Source of the DNA: Mycobacterium sp. ELW1 | GTDB lineage: Bacteria > Actinomycetota > Actinomycetes > Mycobacteriales > Mycobacteriaceae | DNA: 64,000 bases | Assembly (NCBI RefSeq): GCF_008329905.1 | Contig: NZ_CP032155.1 | Location: forward strand, 496,001-560,000 | Reading direction: 5' to 3' | Shown: positions 1-8,340 of the stretch, one piece after another | Layout: the number at the start of each line of letters is the position of its first letter | Numbering within the stretch: the first letter of the stretch is position 1 | Made by a program: the position numbers and the translations under genes | The notes under the pieces: generated by a model | What the model was told of the DNA's origin: nothing | Seen by the model: the letters and a program-made list of their open reading frames with translations, nothing else | Database searches by the model: none

Positions 1-1227
1 GTGCGGCTGCACCCAGCCGGCCTCGGCGATCGCGGTCTTGCGCTCCTCTCGCGGAATCGCTTTCAGGGCGGCCACTTCCGCGCGGATCTCATCGCGGAGC
101 TTCTCGGTCTCGGGGTCGAGGTCGATGTTGATGGCCCGCATGCCGGTGCTGGTCGCGGTGTCGAAGACCTTCTGCTGGTATTCGCTCGCGCGGCCGAACG
201 CGGCGACCAGACCCAGCGTGCGGCGGTAGTAGACGTTGGTGTCGTGCTCCCAGGTGAAGCCGATGCCACCGTGCACCTGGATGCAGTCCTGGGTGCAGTG
301 CTGTGCGGCGGAAGGCGCCAGGCTGGCTGCCACCGCGGTGGCGAACTCGTATGCCGTTTGCTCGTTGTCCCAGGACTTTTCGGCAGCCTCGTCCAATGCG
401 CGCGCGGCATCCCAGACCGCGGCGGTGGCTCGCTCGGTGGTGGCGATCATCTCGGCGCACTTGTGCTTGATGGCCTGGAACTGGCCGATCGGGCGGCCGA
501 ACTGCTCGCGGATCTTCGCGTACGCCGCGGCGGTGTCGGTGGCCCAGCGGGCGATGCCGACCGCCTCGGCCGACAGCAGAGTGGTCAGGATCGCGCGGCC
601 GGCCGCCTGCGAAAGGTTGGACAGCACGCGGTCGGCACCGACTTCGGCGGCGTTGGCCCGGACATGCGCCACCGGACGCAACAGGTCCACCGAGGTGACC
701 GGCTCGATCTCGAGTTGGTCGGCATCGAGGATCACCCATTCCACGCCGCTCTCGATCGCGACCGGCAGCACCAGAACGGCGGCCTGCGCGGCAGCGGGCA
801 CCGAGCGGGCCTCACCGCGAATGACCAGCGAGTCGTCTTGGCGGGTGGCGGTCAGGCCCGACTCCAGCGCGCAGGTGGCGATGAGGTCGCCGGAGGCCAG
901 CTTGCTCAGCAGCTCGGTCTCGGGATCGTGGGCGGAGATCAGCGCACTGGCTATTGCCGAGGTGACGAACGGCCCGGGCACGGCGCCGTAGCCGAACTCG
1001 GCGATCACGATCGCGAGCTCCAGCAGGCCGAAGCCCTGACCGTCGACCGACTCCGCCAGGTGCAGGCCGTGCAAGCCCTGCTCAGCGGCCGCATTCCAGT
1101 ACGGCGGCGGGTTGGGGATCGGCGTCTCCAGTGCCTCATGCAGGACCTCGGACGGCGCAACCCGTGCGACGAGGGACTTCACCGAGTCGGCGAGGTCGTT
1201 GTGCTCCTGGGTGATGGCGATGGGCAT
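1..1227 (-). CDS. fadE6: acyl-CoA dehydrogenase, tandem-domain FadE6-like (3' end beyond window)
   Basis: The reading frame starts at ATG 1227 and stays open to the left edge, giving 409 visible residues. The first ~370 residues form a complete acyl-CoA dehydrogenase domain, including the C-terminal helical part with the conserved QxxxGGxGFTWE-type segment. After it, a linker reading NIDLDPETEKLRDEIRAE begins what looks like a second N-terminal ACAD domain, so this is probably a ~700-aa double-domain enzyme. Such enzymes oxidise acyl-CoA to enoyl-CoA with FAD in lipid or steroid side-chain catabolism. The name rests on the N-terminus (MPIAIT, remembered from Rv0271c) and on the neighbouring genes, which match the Rv0272c-Rv0276 order. 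FadE34 is a similar tandem enzyme and is the main alternative. The gene follows the MFS gene by 63 nt and may be co-transcribed with it. Confidence 0.75.
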   Translation of the reverse strand, partial: MPIAITQEHNDLADSVKSLVARVAPSEVLHEALETPIPNPPPYWNAAAEQGLHGLHLAESVDGQGFGLLELAIVIAEFGYGAVPGPFVTSAIASALISAHDPETELLSKLASGDLIATCALESGLTATRQDDSLVIRGEARSVPAAAQAAVLVLPVAIESGVEWVILDADQLEIEPVTSVDLLRPVAHVRANAAEVGADRVLSNLSQAAGRAILTTLLSAEAVGIARWATDTAAAYAKIREQFGRPIGQFQAIKHKCAEMIATTERATAAVWDAARALDEAAEKSWDNEQTAYEFATAVAASLAPSAAQHCTQDCIQVHGGIGFTWEHDTNVYYRRTLGLVAAFGRASEYQQKVFDTATSTGMRAINIDLDPETEKLRDEIRAEVAALKAIPREERKTAIAEAGWVQPH

Positions 1228-1290
1228 GTTGGGTGCCTTCCCTATTAACCGGTGGGTTGGGAGTCAGGGTACCCGGCGCCCACTGTCCAC

Positions 1291-2616
1291 TCAGCTACGG
1301 CGGGCGCCCCGCTCCGGGGTGGCACGCAGCACCACCACCACGACCGCGGAAATCAGCATGACGATGCCCACCGCCCACATGCCGGCTTTGTCGCTGCCGG
1401 TGAACTGGTTCAGCGCACCGGTCGCGTACGGTGCCGCGAATCCGCCGAGGTTGCCGATCGAGTTGATCAACCCGATCCCGCCCGCGGCGGCGGCACCGGT
1501 GAGGAACTGCGCCGGCAGCGCCCAGAAGCTGGGGATCGCACTGAACACTCCCATCGCGGTGATGCACACCGGGACCATCACCAGCAGCGGGGAGTCCAGA
1601 TACAGCGCGATCGGAATAGCCAAGCCGCCCAAACCCATTGGGATCGCGACGTGCCAGACGTGTTCGTTCTGGCGGTCGGCGTGGCGTGACCAGAGGTACA
1701 TCGCGATCGCGGCAAGGGTGTAGGGCACCGCGGTGATCAGGCCGACCTGCACGATCGACAGGTGCACATCGAAGGTCTTCTTGAAGTCGGAGATGATCGA
1801 GGGCAGGAAGAACGCCAGTGCGTACAAGCCGTAGGCGACGCCGAAGTACACCAGGGCCAGCAACCAGATCCGCGGGCTGGTCAGCGCCCGGCGCAGTGGG
1901 AAGTCGAAGCTGCCTGCGACATCGCGTTCCTCGTCGGCCAGCACGTCGGTCAGCCATTGCCGTTCGTCGGGTTGCAGCCAGTGCGCCTCGGCGGGCCGGT
2001 CGGTCAGATAGAACCAGCAGATCACGCCGAGGATGATCGCGGGCAACCCGACGCCGATCATCATGAATTGCCAGCCGGCCAGCCCGAACGTGCCTTCACC
2101 GGCCTGGATCATCCACGCCGCCAACGGAGTTCCGACGGCCGCGGCGATCGGGCTGGCCATCATGAACATGGCCACAATCCGCGCCCGGTAGGCGGCCGGG
2201 AACCAGCGGGTCAGATAGAAGATCACCCCGGGGAACAGCCCCGCCTCGGCGACGCCGAGCAGGAATCGCAACGCCAGCAGGGTGGGCGCGTTGGGCGCGA
2301 ATCCGATTGCGACGGCGACGATTCCCCACGACACCGCGATGCGTGCCAGCCAACGGCGGGCGCCGAAGCGCTCAAGCGCCAGATTGGACGGCACCTCGAC
2401 CAGGACGTATCCGATGAAGAAGATGCCCGACGCCAGGCCGAACATGCTCGCCGTGAGCTGCAGGTGTTCGCTGATGTCGGCCTTGGCGATGCCGAGGTTG
2501 GTGCGGTCAAGGTAGTTGACGAAGTACAGCGCCATGAGGAAGGGCAGCGCGCGAATGGCCACCTTGCGCAGGGTGCGCGCTTCCAGCGACTGCTCACCGG
2601 TCGATACGACGGACAT
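1291..2616 (-). CDS. MFS transporter, anion:cation symporter (ACS) type
   Basis: The product has 441 residues with about 12 hydrophobic segments, the usual size for a major facilitator protein. The first membrane segment ends in NYLDRTNLG (residues 34-42), a hallmark of the ACS family (phthalate, tartrate, hexuronate and similar organic-anion permeases). The loop after segment 4 carries the RFGARRWLA-type MFS signature. The start overlaps the 3' end of the 2-hydroxyacid dehydrogenase by 23 nt, so the two genes are translationally linked. That context suggests import of an organic or 2-hydroxy acid. The exact substrate cannot be read from sequence. Confidence 0.85.
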   Translation of the reverse strand: MSVVSTGEQSLEARTLRKVAIRALPFLMALYFVNYLDRTNLGIAKADISEHLQLTASMFGLASGIFFIGYVLVEVPSNLALERFGARRWLARIAVSWGIVAVAIGFAPNAPTLLALRFLLGVAEAGLFPGVIFYLTRWFPAAYRARIVAMFMMASPIAAAVGTPLAAWMIQAGEGTFGLAGWQFMMIGVGLPAIILGVICWFYLTDRPAEAHWLQPDERQWLTDVLADEERDVAGSFDFPLRRALTSPRIWLLALVYFGVAYGLYALAFFLPSIISDFKKTFDVHLSIVQVGLITAVPYTLAAIAMYLWSRHADRQNEHVWHVAIPMGLGGLAIPIALYLDSPLLVMVPVCITAMGVFSAIPSFWALPAQFLTGAAAAGGIGLINSIGNLGGFAAPYATGALNQFTGSDKAGMWAVGIVMLISAVVVVVLRATPERGARRS

Positions 2617-3565
2617 CCGGCCTCCCGTTGACGACGTTGACCAGGTCGCGGCCGTCGTACAGACGGCGGCAGTTGTCGACGGCCTGGATCAGGTAGCGCC
2701 GCATGGTGTCGACGGTGCACCAGGTGACGTGGGGTGTCACCACGACGTTGTCGAGCTGGAGTAGCGGGCTGGCCGGGTCGACTGGTTCTTCGGTGAACAC
2801 ATCGAGTCCGGCGGCGGCCAGCCGGCCATCGCGCAGGGCATCGATCAACGCGGGCTCATCGATGACACCGCCGCGAGAGGTGTTGACCAGAACCGCATGT
2901 GGCTTCATCGCGTCCAGCGCAGCCCGGTTGATCAGCTTGTCGGTCGCGGCGGTCAGCGGCAGGTGCAGGCTGATCACGTCGCTGTCGGCGAGCAGCTCGG
3001 TCAGCGGACGCCAGGTGGCGGTGCCGTCGTCGGCGGTGCTGGTGTGCAGGACGGTGCCGCCCATCGCGAGCACGATCCGCTCGACACGTTTGGCGATGTT
3101 GCCGTAGCCGACCAGGCCGACGGTGCAGCTGCCGATGTCGCGCACCGTCTCGACCAGGCTGGGATCCGTCGGCCAGCCCAGGCCTTGCCGGGTGAGACTG
3201 TCCAGCGCGGGAAGCCGGCGCAGTGCGGCCAGCATCAGCAGCGCCGCGCCCTCGGCGACCGAGGGTGCGTTGGCGCCCGGCATGTTCGCCACCGCGATCC
3301 CCAGCTCGTCGGCTGTCTCGACGTCGATGGTGTTCACCCCGGCGCCGAGCTTGTGCACCAGTCGCAGCAGCGGTGCGCGGCGCAGATCCTCGCCGGACAG
3401 CGGACGCAGCACGTGCCAGATCACCTCGGCATCGGGCAGCTCGCGGTGCAGCGTCTCGTCGTCGTCTTCGTGGCACCAGCGAATGTCGAGCCAATCTGCC
3501 TCTGGTGCAACAATATCCAGCACCTTCTCGCCAGGGAGAAAGTGCGCCAGAACTCTTAGCGCCAC
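2594..3565 (-). CDS. D-2-hydroxyacid dehydrogenase
   Basis: This is a 323-residue NAD(P)-dependent enzyme of the D-isomer 2-hydroxyacid dehydrogenase family (phosphoglycerate dehydrogenase/glyoxylate reductase fold). The Rossmann fingerprint GYGNIA is at residues 153-158. The catalytic triad is present: Arg231 in NTSRGG, Glu260 after GLDVF, and His279 in VTPHVT. The GTG start at 3565 was chosen because residues upstream of it lack family similarity and lie inside the hydrolase gene in another frame; the start overlaps the hydrolase stop codon. At ~320 aa it lacks the ACT or ASB domain of SerA. With the upstream hydrolase and downstream MFS gene it forms a likely three-gene catabolic operon. 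Confidence 0.88.
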   Translation of the reverse strand: MALRVLAHFLPGEKVLDIVAPEADWLDIRWCHEDDDETLHRELPDAEVIWHVLRPLSGEDLRRAPLLRLVHKLGAGVNTIDVETADELGIAVANMPGANAPSVAEGAALLMLAALRRLPALDSLTRQGLGWPTDPSLVETVRDIGSCTVGLVGYGNIAKRVERIVLAMGGTVLHTSTADDGTATWRPLTELLADSDVISLHLPLTAATDKLINRAALDAMKPHAVLVNTSRGGVIDEPALIDALRDGRLAAAGLDVFTEEPVDPASPLLQLDNVVVTPHVTWCTVDTMRRYLIQAVDNCRRLYDGRDLVNVVNGRPDVRRIDR

Positions 3566-4677
3566 CGCTTGGCGATCCACTTCGCGATCGTGTCCGCCTG
3601 CTCGCCCCGCGCGCCCGGCGTGGTGAAGTAGTGGTCGGTGTCGATGGCGCACAGAGTCTTGTCGGTGCTGGCCAACGCGTCGAAGATGCGCTGAGCGTCC
3701 GATGGGAACACCCCGGTGTCCTGCTCGGCGTTGATCACCAATGCCGGGACACTGACCCGGCCCAGATGCGGTTCGGCGCGGGTCTGGGCGGTCTTGAGGC
3801 TCCACATGCCCAGCCAGCTGCGCAGCGTGCAGGCTGCGGCAATGCCGTGTGCGGAGCGGTTGGCCTTGACCGGAACACCGGCGTAGCAGAGGTTGGGTTG
3901 CCGTTTGGTGGGTTCGATGGCCGGGTCCACCATGCGGGGATCGGCCCAGGTGCGCATCACGGTGAACGGCCGATCGGAGAAGCCGGCGGCTTGCACCCGC
4001 TTGAGCTCGGTCTCCGCCCAGTCGGTGATGGCGTGGTTACGGGCGATCTGAGCCGACCGGTAGCGGGCCAGAAACTCGGCGGAGAACGGTGGCCCGTTGC
4101 GCTCGTCGAACAGGTCGAGGTCGGGATCGGTGGCCACCGCATCGTTTTCGTCGGTGACGGCGCCGTCCATCCAGGCGGTCAGGACGTCGGGACGCCCCGG
4201 GTGGGCGGCACTGGCGATGTAGCCGTCGGCGGGCGGCAGATCGGTCAGCCCCGCAGCGGGCCTCATACCGTCCAAGGGGGTGACGTTGGGGTCTACGGCC
4301 TGGGACTGATAGGCCGCCATCAATGAGCCGCCTCCCGAATTGCCGAGGAGCACAATCGTTTCCACGCCCTGGATTTCCCGCAGCCAGCGCACTCCGACGC
4401 CGATGTCGACCAGGGCATGGTCGAGCATGAAGCTGCTCTCGAATCCGCGGAAGCGGGTGTTCCAGCCGAGGAACCCGACTCCGCGGGTGGCCAGGTAATC
4501 GGCGAGGTAGTGCTCGGAGAAGTCGATCTGGTAGTGGGTGGCGATGACGGCGACCTTCGGCTTGCGGCCCACGCCGCGGTGATACAGGCCCTGGCAGGGG
4601 TGGCCGCCCGCACCGGCCCGACGCGCGGTGGGCGAGGACACCCCGATGAATTCGCGCACGACTCCGGGTGTGGGCAT
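3556..4677 (-). CDS. alpha/beta hydrolase (Rv0272c-like)
   Basis: The product has 373 residues with an alpha/beta-hydrolase fold. The nucleophile elbow reads LLGNSGGGS with Ser114, preceded by a strand and the HYQIDFSEHY segment. ATG 4677 is preferred over the in-frame ATG at 4740 because a strong Shine-Dalgarno (GCAGGAGG) lies 8 nt upstream of it. The length is close to the 377 aa remembered for Rv0272c, and it sits near fadE6 as in M. tuberculosis. It is probably cytoplasmic, since no signal peptide is visible. Substrate is unknown; neighbours point to ester or thioester chemistry of small acids or acyl compounds. Its 3' end overlaps the dehydrogenase start. Confidence 0.82.
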   Translation of the reverse strand: MPTPGVVREFIGVSSPTARRAGAGGHPCQGLYHRGVGRKPKVAVIATHYQIDFSEHYLADYLATRGVGFLGWNTRFRGFESSFMLDHALVDIGVGVRWLREIQGVETIVLLGNSGGGSLMAAYQSQAVDPNVTPLDGMRPAAGLTDLPPADGYIASAAHPGRPDVLTAWMDGAVTDENDAVATDPDLDLFDERNGPPFSAEFLARYRSAQIARNHAITDWAETELKRVQAAGFSDRPFTVMRTWADPRMVDPAIEPTKRQPNLCYAGVPVKANRSAHGIAAACTLRSWLGMWSLKTAQTRAEPHLGRVSVPALVINAEQDTGVFPSDAQRIFDALASTDKTLCAIDTDHYFTTPGARGEQADTIAKWIAKRWR

Positions 4678-4799
4678 GTCGGTGGCCTCCTGCGGGTGTT
4701 GATCGCTGAGGAGACGATATTCGTCAGCGTCGATGTGCATGCCTGAATGCGGTGTTAGGTTCGGTTGGGAGAGTCGACCAGCATCTGTGGGGGCACACC

Positions 4800-5378
4800 G
4801 TGATCAAGCCGCACAACACCAACCCAGAATTCGAGCTCGGGGGTATCAACCACATCGCGCTGGTGTGCTCGGACATGGAGCGCACGGTCGATTTCTACTC
4901 GAACGTGCTGGGTATGCCGCTGGTCAAGTCGCTGAACCTGCCCGACGGACTGGGGCAGCACTTCTTTTTCGACGCCGGCAACGGCGATTGCGTGGCGTTC
5001 TTCTGGTTCACCGAAGCGCCGGACGGCACAGCGGGCAGCACCACCCCGGCGGCGCTGCCCGGCCTGGGGTCGATCGTCAGTGCCGTGGGCTCGATGAATC
5101 ATCTGGCTTTCCATGTGCCGGAGGAGAAGTTCGACGAGTACCGCCAGCGACTCAAGGACAAGGGTGTGCGGGTCGGGCCGGTGCTCAACCACGACGACAG
5201 TCCCCAGGGAGCCACTCGCGAGCTCCACCCCGGGGTGTACGTACGGTCCTTCTACTTCAGCGATCCGGACGGAATCGTGCTCGAATTCGCCTGCTGGACG
5301 CGAGAATTCACCGATCACGAAGCCGCAACTGCGCCCAAGACGGCAGCCGACCGCAAGCAGCCGATCGCCGCAGGCTAG
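4800..5378 (+). CDS. VOC-superfamily (glyoxalase/extradiol dioxygenase-like) protein, Rv0274-like
   Basis: The product has 192 residues and a vicinal-oxygen-chelate fold: two babbab modules beginning GGINHIALVCSD and GSMNHLAFHV. Candidate metal ligands are His18 in the first strand, the His in the second, and the Glu in GIVLEFACW at the end of the second module. GTG 4800 was chosen because the protein then begins IKPHNTNPEFELGG, matching the remembered Rv0274 start and length. The gene is divergent from the hydrolase and its stop overlaps the convergent TetR gene by 4 nt. Which VOC reaction it catalyses (isomerase, dioxygenase or lyase) cannot be decided. Confidence 0.82.
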   Translation: MIKPHNTNPEFELGGINHIALVCSDMERTVDFYSNVLGMPLVKSLNLPDGLGQHFFFDAGNGDCVAFFWFTEAPDGTAGSTTPAALPGLGSIVSAVGSMNHLAFHVPEEKFDEYRQRLKDKGVRVGPVLNHDDSPQGATRELHPGVYVRSFYFSDPDGIVLEFACWTREFTDHEAATAPKTAADRKQPIAAG

Positions 5379-5995
5379 TCGCGGAACAGCCGCGGATCGC
5401 CGAGTTCGTCGATGATCGCGGTGAGCTGATCGGCGAGTTCGGCGGGTGTCAATGTGATCGCGCCGCCCAGCCAGGCGCTGATGGTCTGGCCGACGCCGCC
5501 GACGACGAAGTGCGCGAATGCCTTGATCCGGTCGTTGGCGGGGCGGTGTAACAACGCCTCGACATGCTGGCCCGACAGCATGGCGAACAGCGCGCCGGAC
5601 TCCTGCCGTTTGCGGACCACCGTCGTGTTGGACAGCTGCGAGCTGAACATCAGCCGACCCACCCGTGGATCGAGTTCGATCGTCCGCACGATATTGGCCA
5701 TGGCCGCCCGGTTCTGCGCATCGACCGGCGCTGTTGCCACCGCGGCCTGCGTGGTGGCGGCCAGCTCGGCGACCACCCAGTCGAAGACCGCCGCGACGAA
5801 CTCGTCCTTGTCGGCGAAGCTCTCGTAGAAGTAGCGGGTGGCGACGCCGGCCTCCCGGCAGATGCCTCGAACCGTGAGCTCAGCGGGGTCGACGTTGCTG
5901 CCCAGCAGCTCCAGCCCGGCCTCGAGTAGGCGGGCCCGTCTCCGGGCCAGCCGGTCGGCGGCATCCACGCCGCCATAGGGCCGTGCCTGCGTCAT
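5375..5995 (-). CDS. TetR-family transcriptional regulator (Rv0275c-like)
   Basis: The product has 206 residues. The N-terminal helix-turn-helix (about residues 37-66) reads LTVRGICREAGVATRYFYESFADKDE in two parts: recognition helix VATRYFYESF followed by the usual KDE turn. The C-terminal ~140 residues are helical and ligand-binding in type, without a recognisable ligand class. ATG 5995 is favoured over the ATG at 6031, whose extra residues do not fit the family. It is divergent from the DUF2236 gene, and the 84-bp spacer contains an ATTGC/GCAAT inverted repeat, so auto-regulation and control of the oxygenase are plausible. Confidence 0.87.
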   Translation of the reverse strand: MTQARPYGGVDAADRLARRRARLLEAGLELLGSNVDPAELTVRGICREAGVATRYFYESFADKDEFVAAVFDWVVAELAATTQAAVATAPVDAQNRAAMANIVRTIELDPRVGRLMFSSQLSNTTVVRKRQESGALFAMLSGQHVEALLHRPANDRIKAFAHFVVGGVGQTISAWLGGAITLTPAELADQLTAIIDELGDPRLFRD

Positions 5996-6004
5996 TAGCC
6001 CATC

Positions 6005-6034
6005 TTGACATTGCTGAGGCCAGCGCGGCAATAT
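6005..6034 (+). promoter_or_regulatory. candidate promoter with overlapping inverted repeat
   Basis: A TTGACA hexamer at 6005-6010 is followed after 18 nt by CAATAT at 6029-6034, a plausible SigA-type promoter for the DUF2236 gene. ATTGC at 6010 and GCAAT ending at 6032 form an inverted repeat (13-nt spacer) inside this promoter, in the divergent spacer with the TetR gene. It is a reasonable TetR operator candidate, by inference only. Confidence 0.4.
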
Positions 6035-6079
6035 TGGGAAACATTCGTTGTCAGATTCTCATTCGATAGGTGGCCCAGC

Positions 6080-6979
6080 GTGGCGATCCGTGAACCCGTC
6101 ATCAGCCACGTCGATCGGGCGGTGAGCGCGCCGCCGATGCCGTCGGCTCGGCGCCGCACCTGGGGGCCGGGATTCGACGACGGACTGATGGGTGTCGCGC
6201 TGCTGGCCGGTCCGGCGAACGTGATCATGGAGCTGGCCCTGCCGGGCGTCGGCTACGGCGTGATGGAGAGCCGGGTCGAAAGCGGACGAGCCGACCGGCA
6301 CCCGATCAAACGAGCCAGGACGACCTTCACCTACCTGGCGGTGGCCACCCGCGGCACCGACGAGCAGAAGAAGGCGTATCGACGTGCGGTCAACAAGTCG
6401 CACGCGCAGGTGTATTCGACGCCGGACAGCCCGGTGGAGTACAACGCGTTCGACAAAAACCTGCAGCTCTGGGTAGCCGCGTGCCTCTACAAGGGCGGGG
6501 TCGACGTGGCCCGGGTGTTCATCGGCGAGATGGACGACGAGACCGCAGACCGGCACTACCGGGAGAGCGCGGCACTGGCCACCACTTTGCAGGTGCCCGC
6601 CGAGATGTGGCCCGCCGACCGGGCCGCGTTCGACAAGTACTGGCAGGAGTCACTGGACAAGCTGCACATCGACGACACGATCCGCGAATATCTGTACCCG
6701 TTCGCGGTGTCCCGGATCCGGGGCGTGCGATTGCCGAAGCGCGTGCAGGAACCGCTCGAACAGTTCAACCTGCTGATCACCACGGGGTTCCTGCCGCAGC
6801 GCTTCCGCGACGAGATGCACCTCGACTGGAATCCGGACAAACAGCGCAAGTTCGACCGGTTGATGGCGCGCATCCGGTTCGTCAACAACCTCACTCCACG
6901 GATCATCCGCGAGTTCCCGTTCAATCTGCTTCTGCGCGATGTGGATTGGCGGATTCGCACCGGCCGACCGCTGGTCTGA
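6080..6979 (+). CDS. DUF2236 oxygenase-like protein (Rv0276/latex-clearing-protein family)
   Basis: The product has 299 residues of the DUF2236 family (MpaB/rubber oxygenase-like helical domain). Family features are the GPGFDDGLMGVALLAGPANVIMELALPGVGYGV start split across the first helices, an RTTFTYLAVATRGT segment, and a VNKSHAQV motif whose His is a candidate haem or metal ligand by family analogy. The GTG at 6080 gives a length near that of Rv0276 (306 aa); an in-frame TTG/ATG further upstream is possible. No signal peptide is seen. The reaction is unknown; related proteins cleave C=C bonds or dehydrogenate. Confidence 0.78.
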   Translation: MAIREPVISHVDRAVSAPPMPSARRRTWGPGFDDGLMGVALLAGPANVIMELALPGVGYGVMESRVESGRADRHPIKRARTTFTYLAVATRGTDEQKKAYRRAVNKSHAQVYSTPDSPVEYNAFDKNLQLWVAACLYKGGVDVARVFIGEMDDETADRHYRESAALATTLQVPAEMWPADRAAFDKYWQESLDKLHIDDTIREYLYPFAVSRIRGVRLPKRVQEPLEQFNLLITTGFLPQRFRDEMHLDWNPDKQRKFDRLMARIRFVNNLTPRIIREFPFNLLLRDVDWRIRTGRPLV

Positions 6980-7069
6980 CGACGTTCGGAACCGGTTCGG
7001 GTATCGCTTCGGGGCCTGACCGGCAATACTGGCGGGCGTCGCAGCGTCAGTAACGTCAAAGGAGATCAG

Positions 7070-7390
7070 GTGCCGGAAACCAAGATCACGGTCATCTACG
7101 ACAACCCCACCGATCCGGATGCCTTCGAGGCCGCATACGAGGCCGAACAACTCGACGCCGCCCGCAAGATTCCGGGCCACATCCGGTTCGAGACCTCGAA
7201 GGTGTGGCCCAAGGAGGACGGGTCGCCGACTCCGGCCTACCGCATGATCGACCTGTACTACCCCGACTACGACGCGGCCAGCGCGGCGGTGGCCACTGCG
7301 GAGGCCGGTGCGTTCTTCGAGGCGATGGCGCGGCTGTCGACCGGAGGTGTTCGAGTCCTCTTCTCGGACATCCAGATTCCCTCGCACTGA
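7070..7390 (+). CDS. EthD-family small protein
   Basis: The product is a 106-residue ferredoxin-like a/b-barrel protein. It opens with [19 protein letters not shown], the typical EthD start, and contains [11 protein letters not shown] and a C-terminal [13 protein letters not shown] helix. The start is a GTG at 7070 preceded by a clear AAAGGAG Shine-Dalgarno. EthD proteins form dimers and accompany oxidative degradation pathways. Here the gene lies downstream of the DUF2236 oxygenase in the same direction (90-nt gap), which makes an accessory role plausible. Confidence 0.8.
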   Translation: MPETKITVIYDNPTDPDAFEAAYEAEQLDAARKIPGHIRFETSKVWPKEDGSPTPAYRMIDLYYPDYDAASAAVATAEAGAFFEAMARLSTGGVRVLFSDIQIPSH

Positions 7391-7437
7391 TCCCTGCCAC
7401 TCCCGCATTGCCAGATTCCGCGAGTACCCTCGCGGCA

Positions 7438-8337
7438 GTGCGAAGTGACAACGACACCTGGGACATCACCACCAGCGTCGGCTCGACGGCGTTGTTCGTC
7501 GCCGCCGCCCGGGCACTGGAGGCGCAGAAACCCGACCCGCTGGCGGTCGACCCGTTCGCCGAGGTGTTCTGTCGCGCCGTCGGTGGTCCATGGGCTGCGG
7601 TCCTGGACGGCGAGGCGCCCGACCATCCGCTGAAGACCCCGGAGTTCGGTCAACATTTCGTCACCTTCCAGGCGGCGCGGACCCGGTATTTCGATGCGTA
7701 TTTCCGTGCGGCGGCCCAGGCGGGCGTGCGTCAGGTCGTCCTGCTCGCCGCGGGCCTGGATTCTCGCGCCTACCGGTTGGACTGGCCGGCAGGCACCACC
7801 GTCTACGAACTTGATCAGCCGCAGGTGCTGGAGTTCAAGCGCGAGACCCTGGCCGCGCACGGCGCCACCGCGAAAGCCGAGCGCAGGGAGATTGCGATCG
7901 ATTTGCGGGACGACTGGGCGCAAGCCCTGCGCGACAGCGGTTTCCGGCCCGACGAGCCGTCGGCATGGATCGCCGAAGGCCTGCTGATCTATCTGCCCGC
8001 CAGCGCCCAGGAGCAGCTGTTCACCGGGATCGACGCGCTGGCTGCTCCGGGCAGCCATGCGGCGGTCGAGGAGGGCCGACCGATGGATCGCGATGCTTTC
8101 CGCGAGAAGGTCGACGAAGCGAAGGCAAGCGACGACGAGCGGGGCCAGTGGTGGCAGCTGGTGTACAACGAGCAGCATGCGCCGGCCGCGCAGTGGTTCG
8201 CCGAGCGCGGGTGGACGGCGCAGGACACCACGTTGATCGACTATCTGAAGACCGTGGGCCGCTCGGTCGAGTCGGCGGACGCCGAGGCGGCCAACATGCT
8301 GTCCAGCATCACGCTGGTGAGCGCGATCAAAAGCTAG
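7438..8337 (+). CDS. class I SAM-dependent methyltransferase (Rv0281-like, LCMT/PPM1 family)
   Basis: The product has 299 residues of the mycobacterial multi-copy methyltransferase family related to leucine carboxyl methyltransferases. The SAM-binding segment is [16 protein letters not shown] (motif I, residues 102-117), followed by the acidic YELDQP and the [10 protein letters not shown] signature. GTG 7438 gives the start [22 protein letters not shown], typical of the family and near the 302 aa of Rv0281. Substrates of this family are mostly unknown. Its stop is only 3 bp from the stop of the convergent hydrolase; in M. tuberculosis the ESX-3 cluster lies at this junction. Confidence 0.88.
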   Translation: MRSDNDTWDITTSVGSTALFVAAARALEAQKPDPLAVDPFAEVFCRAVGGPWAAVLDGEAPDHPLKTPEFGQHFVTFQAARTRYFDAYFRAAAQAGVRQVVLLAAGLDSRAYRLDWPAGTTVYELDQPQVLEFKRETLAAHGATAKAERREIAIDLRDDWAQALRDSGFRPDEPSAWIAEGLLIYLPASAQEQLFTGIDALAAPGSHAAVEEGRPMDRDAFREKVDEAKASDDERGQWWQLVYNEQHAPAAQWFAERGWTAQDTTLIDYLKTVGRSVESADAEAANMLSSITLVSAIKS

Positions 8338-8340
8338 GCG

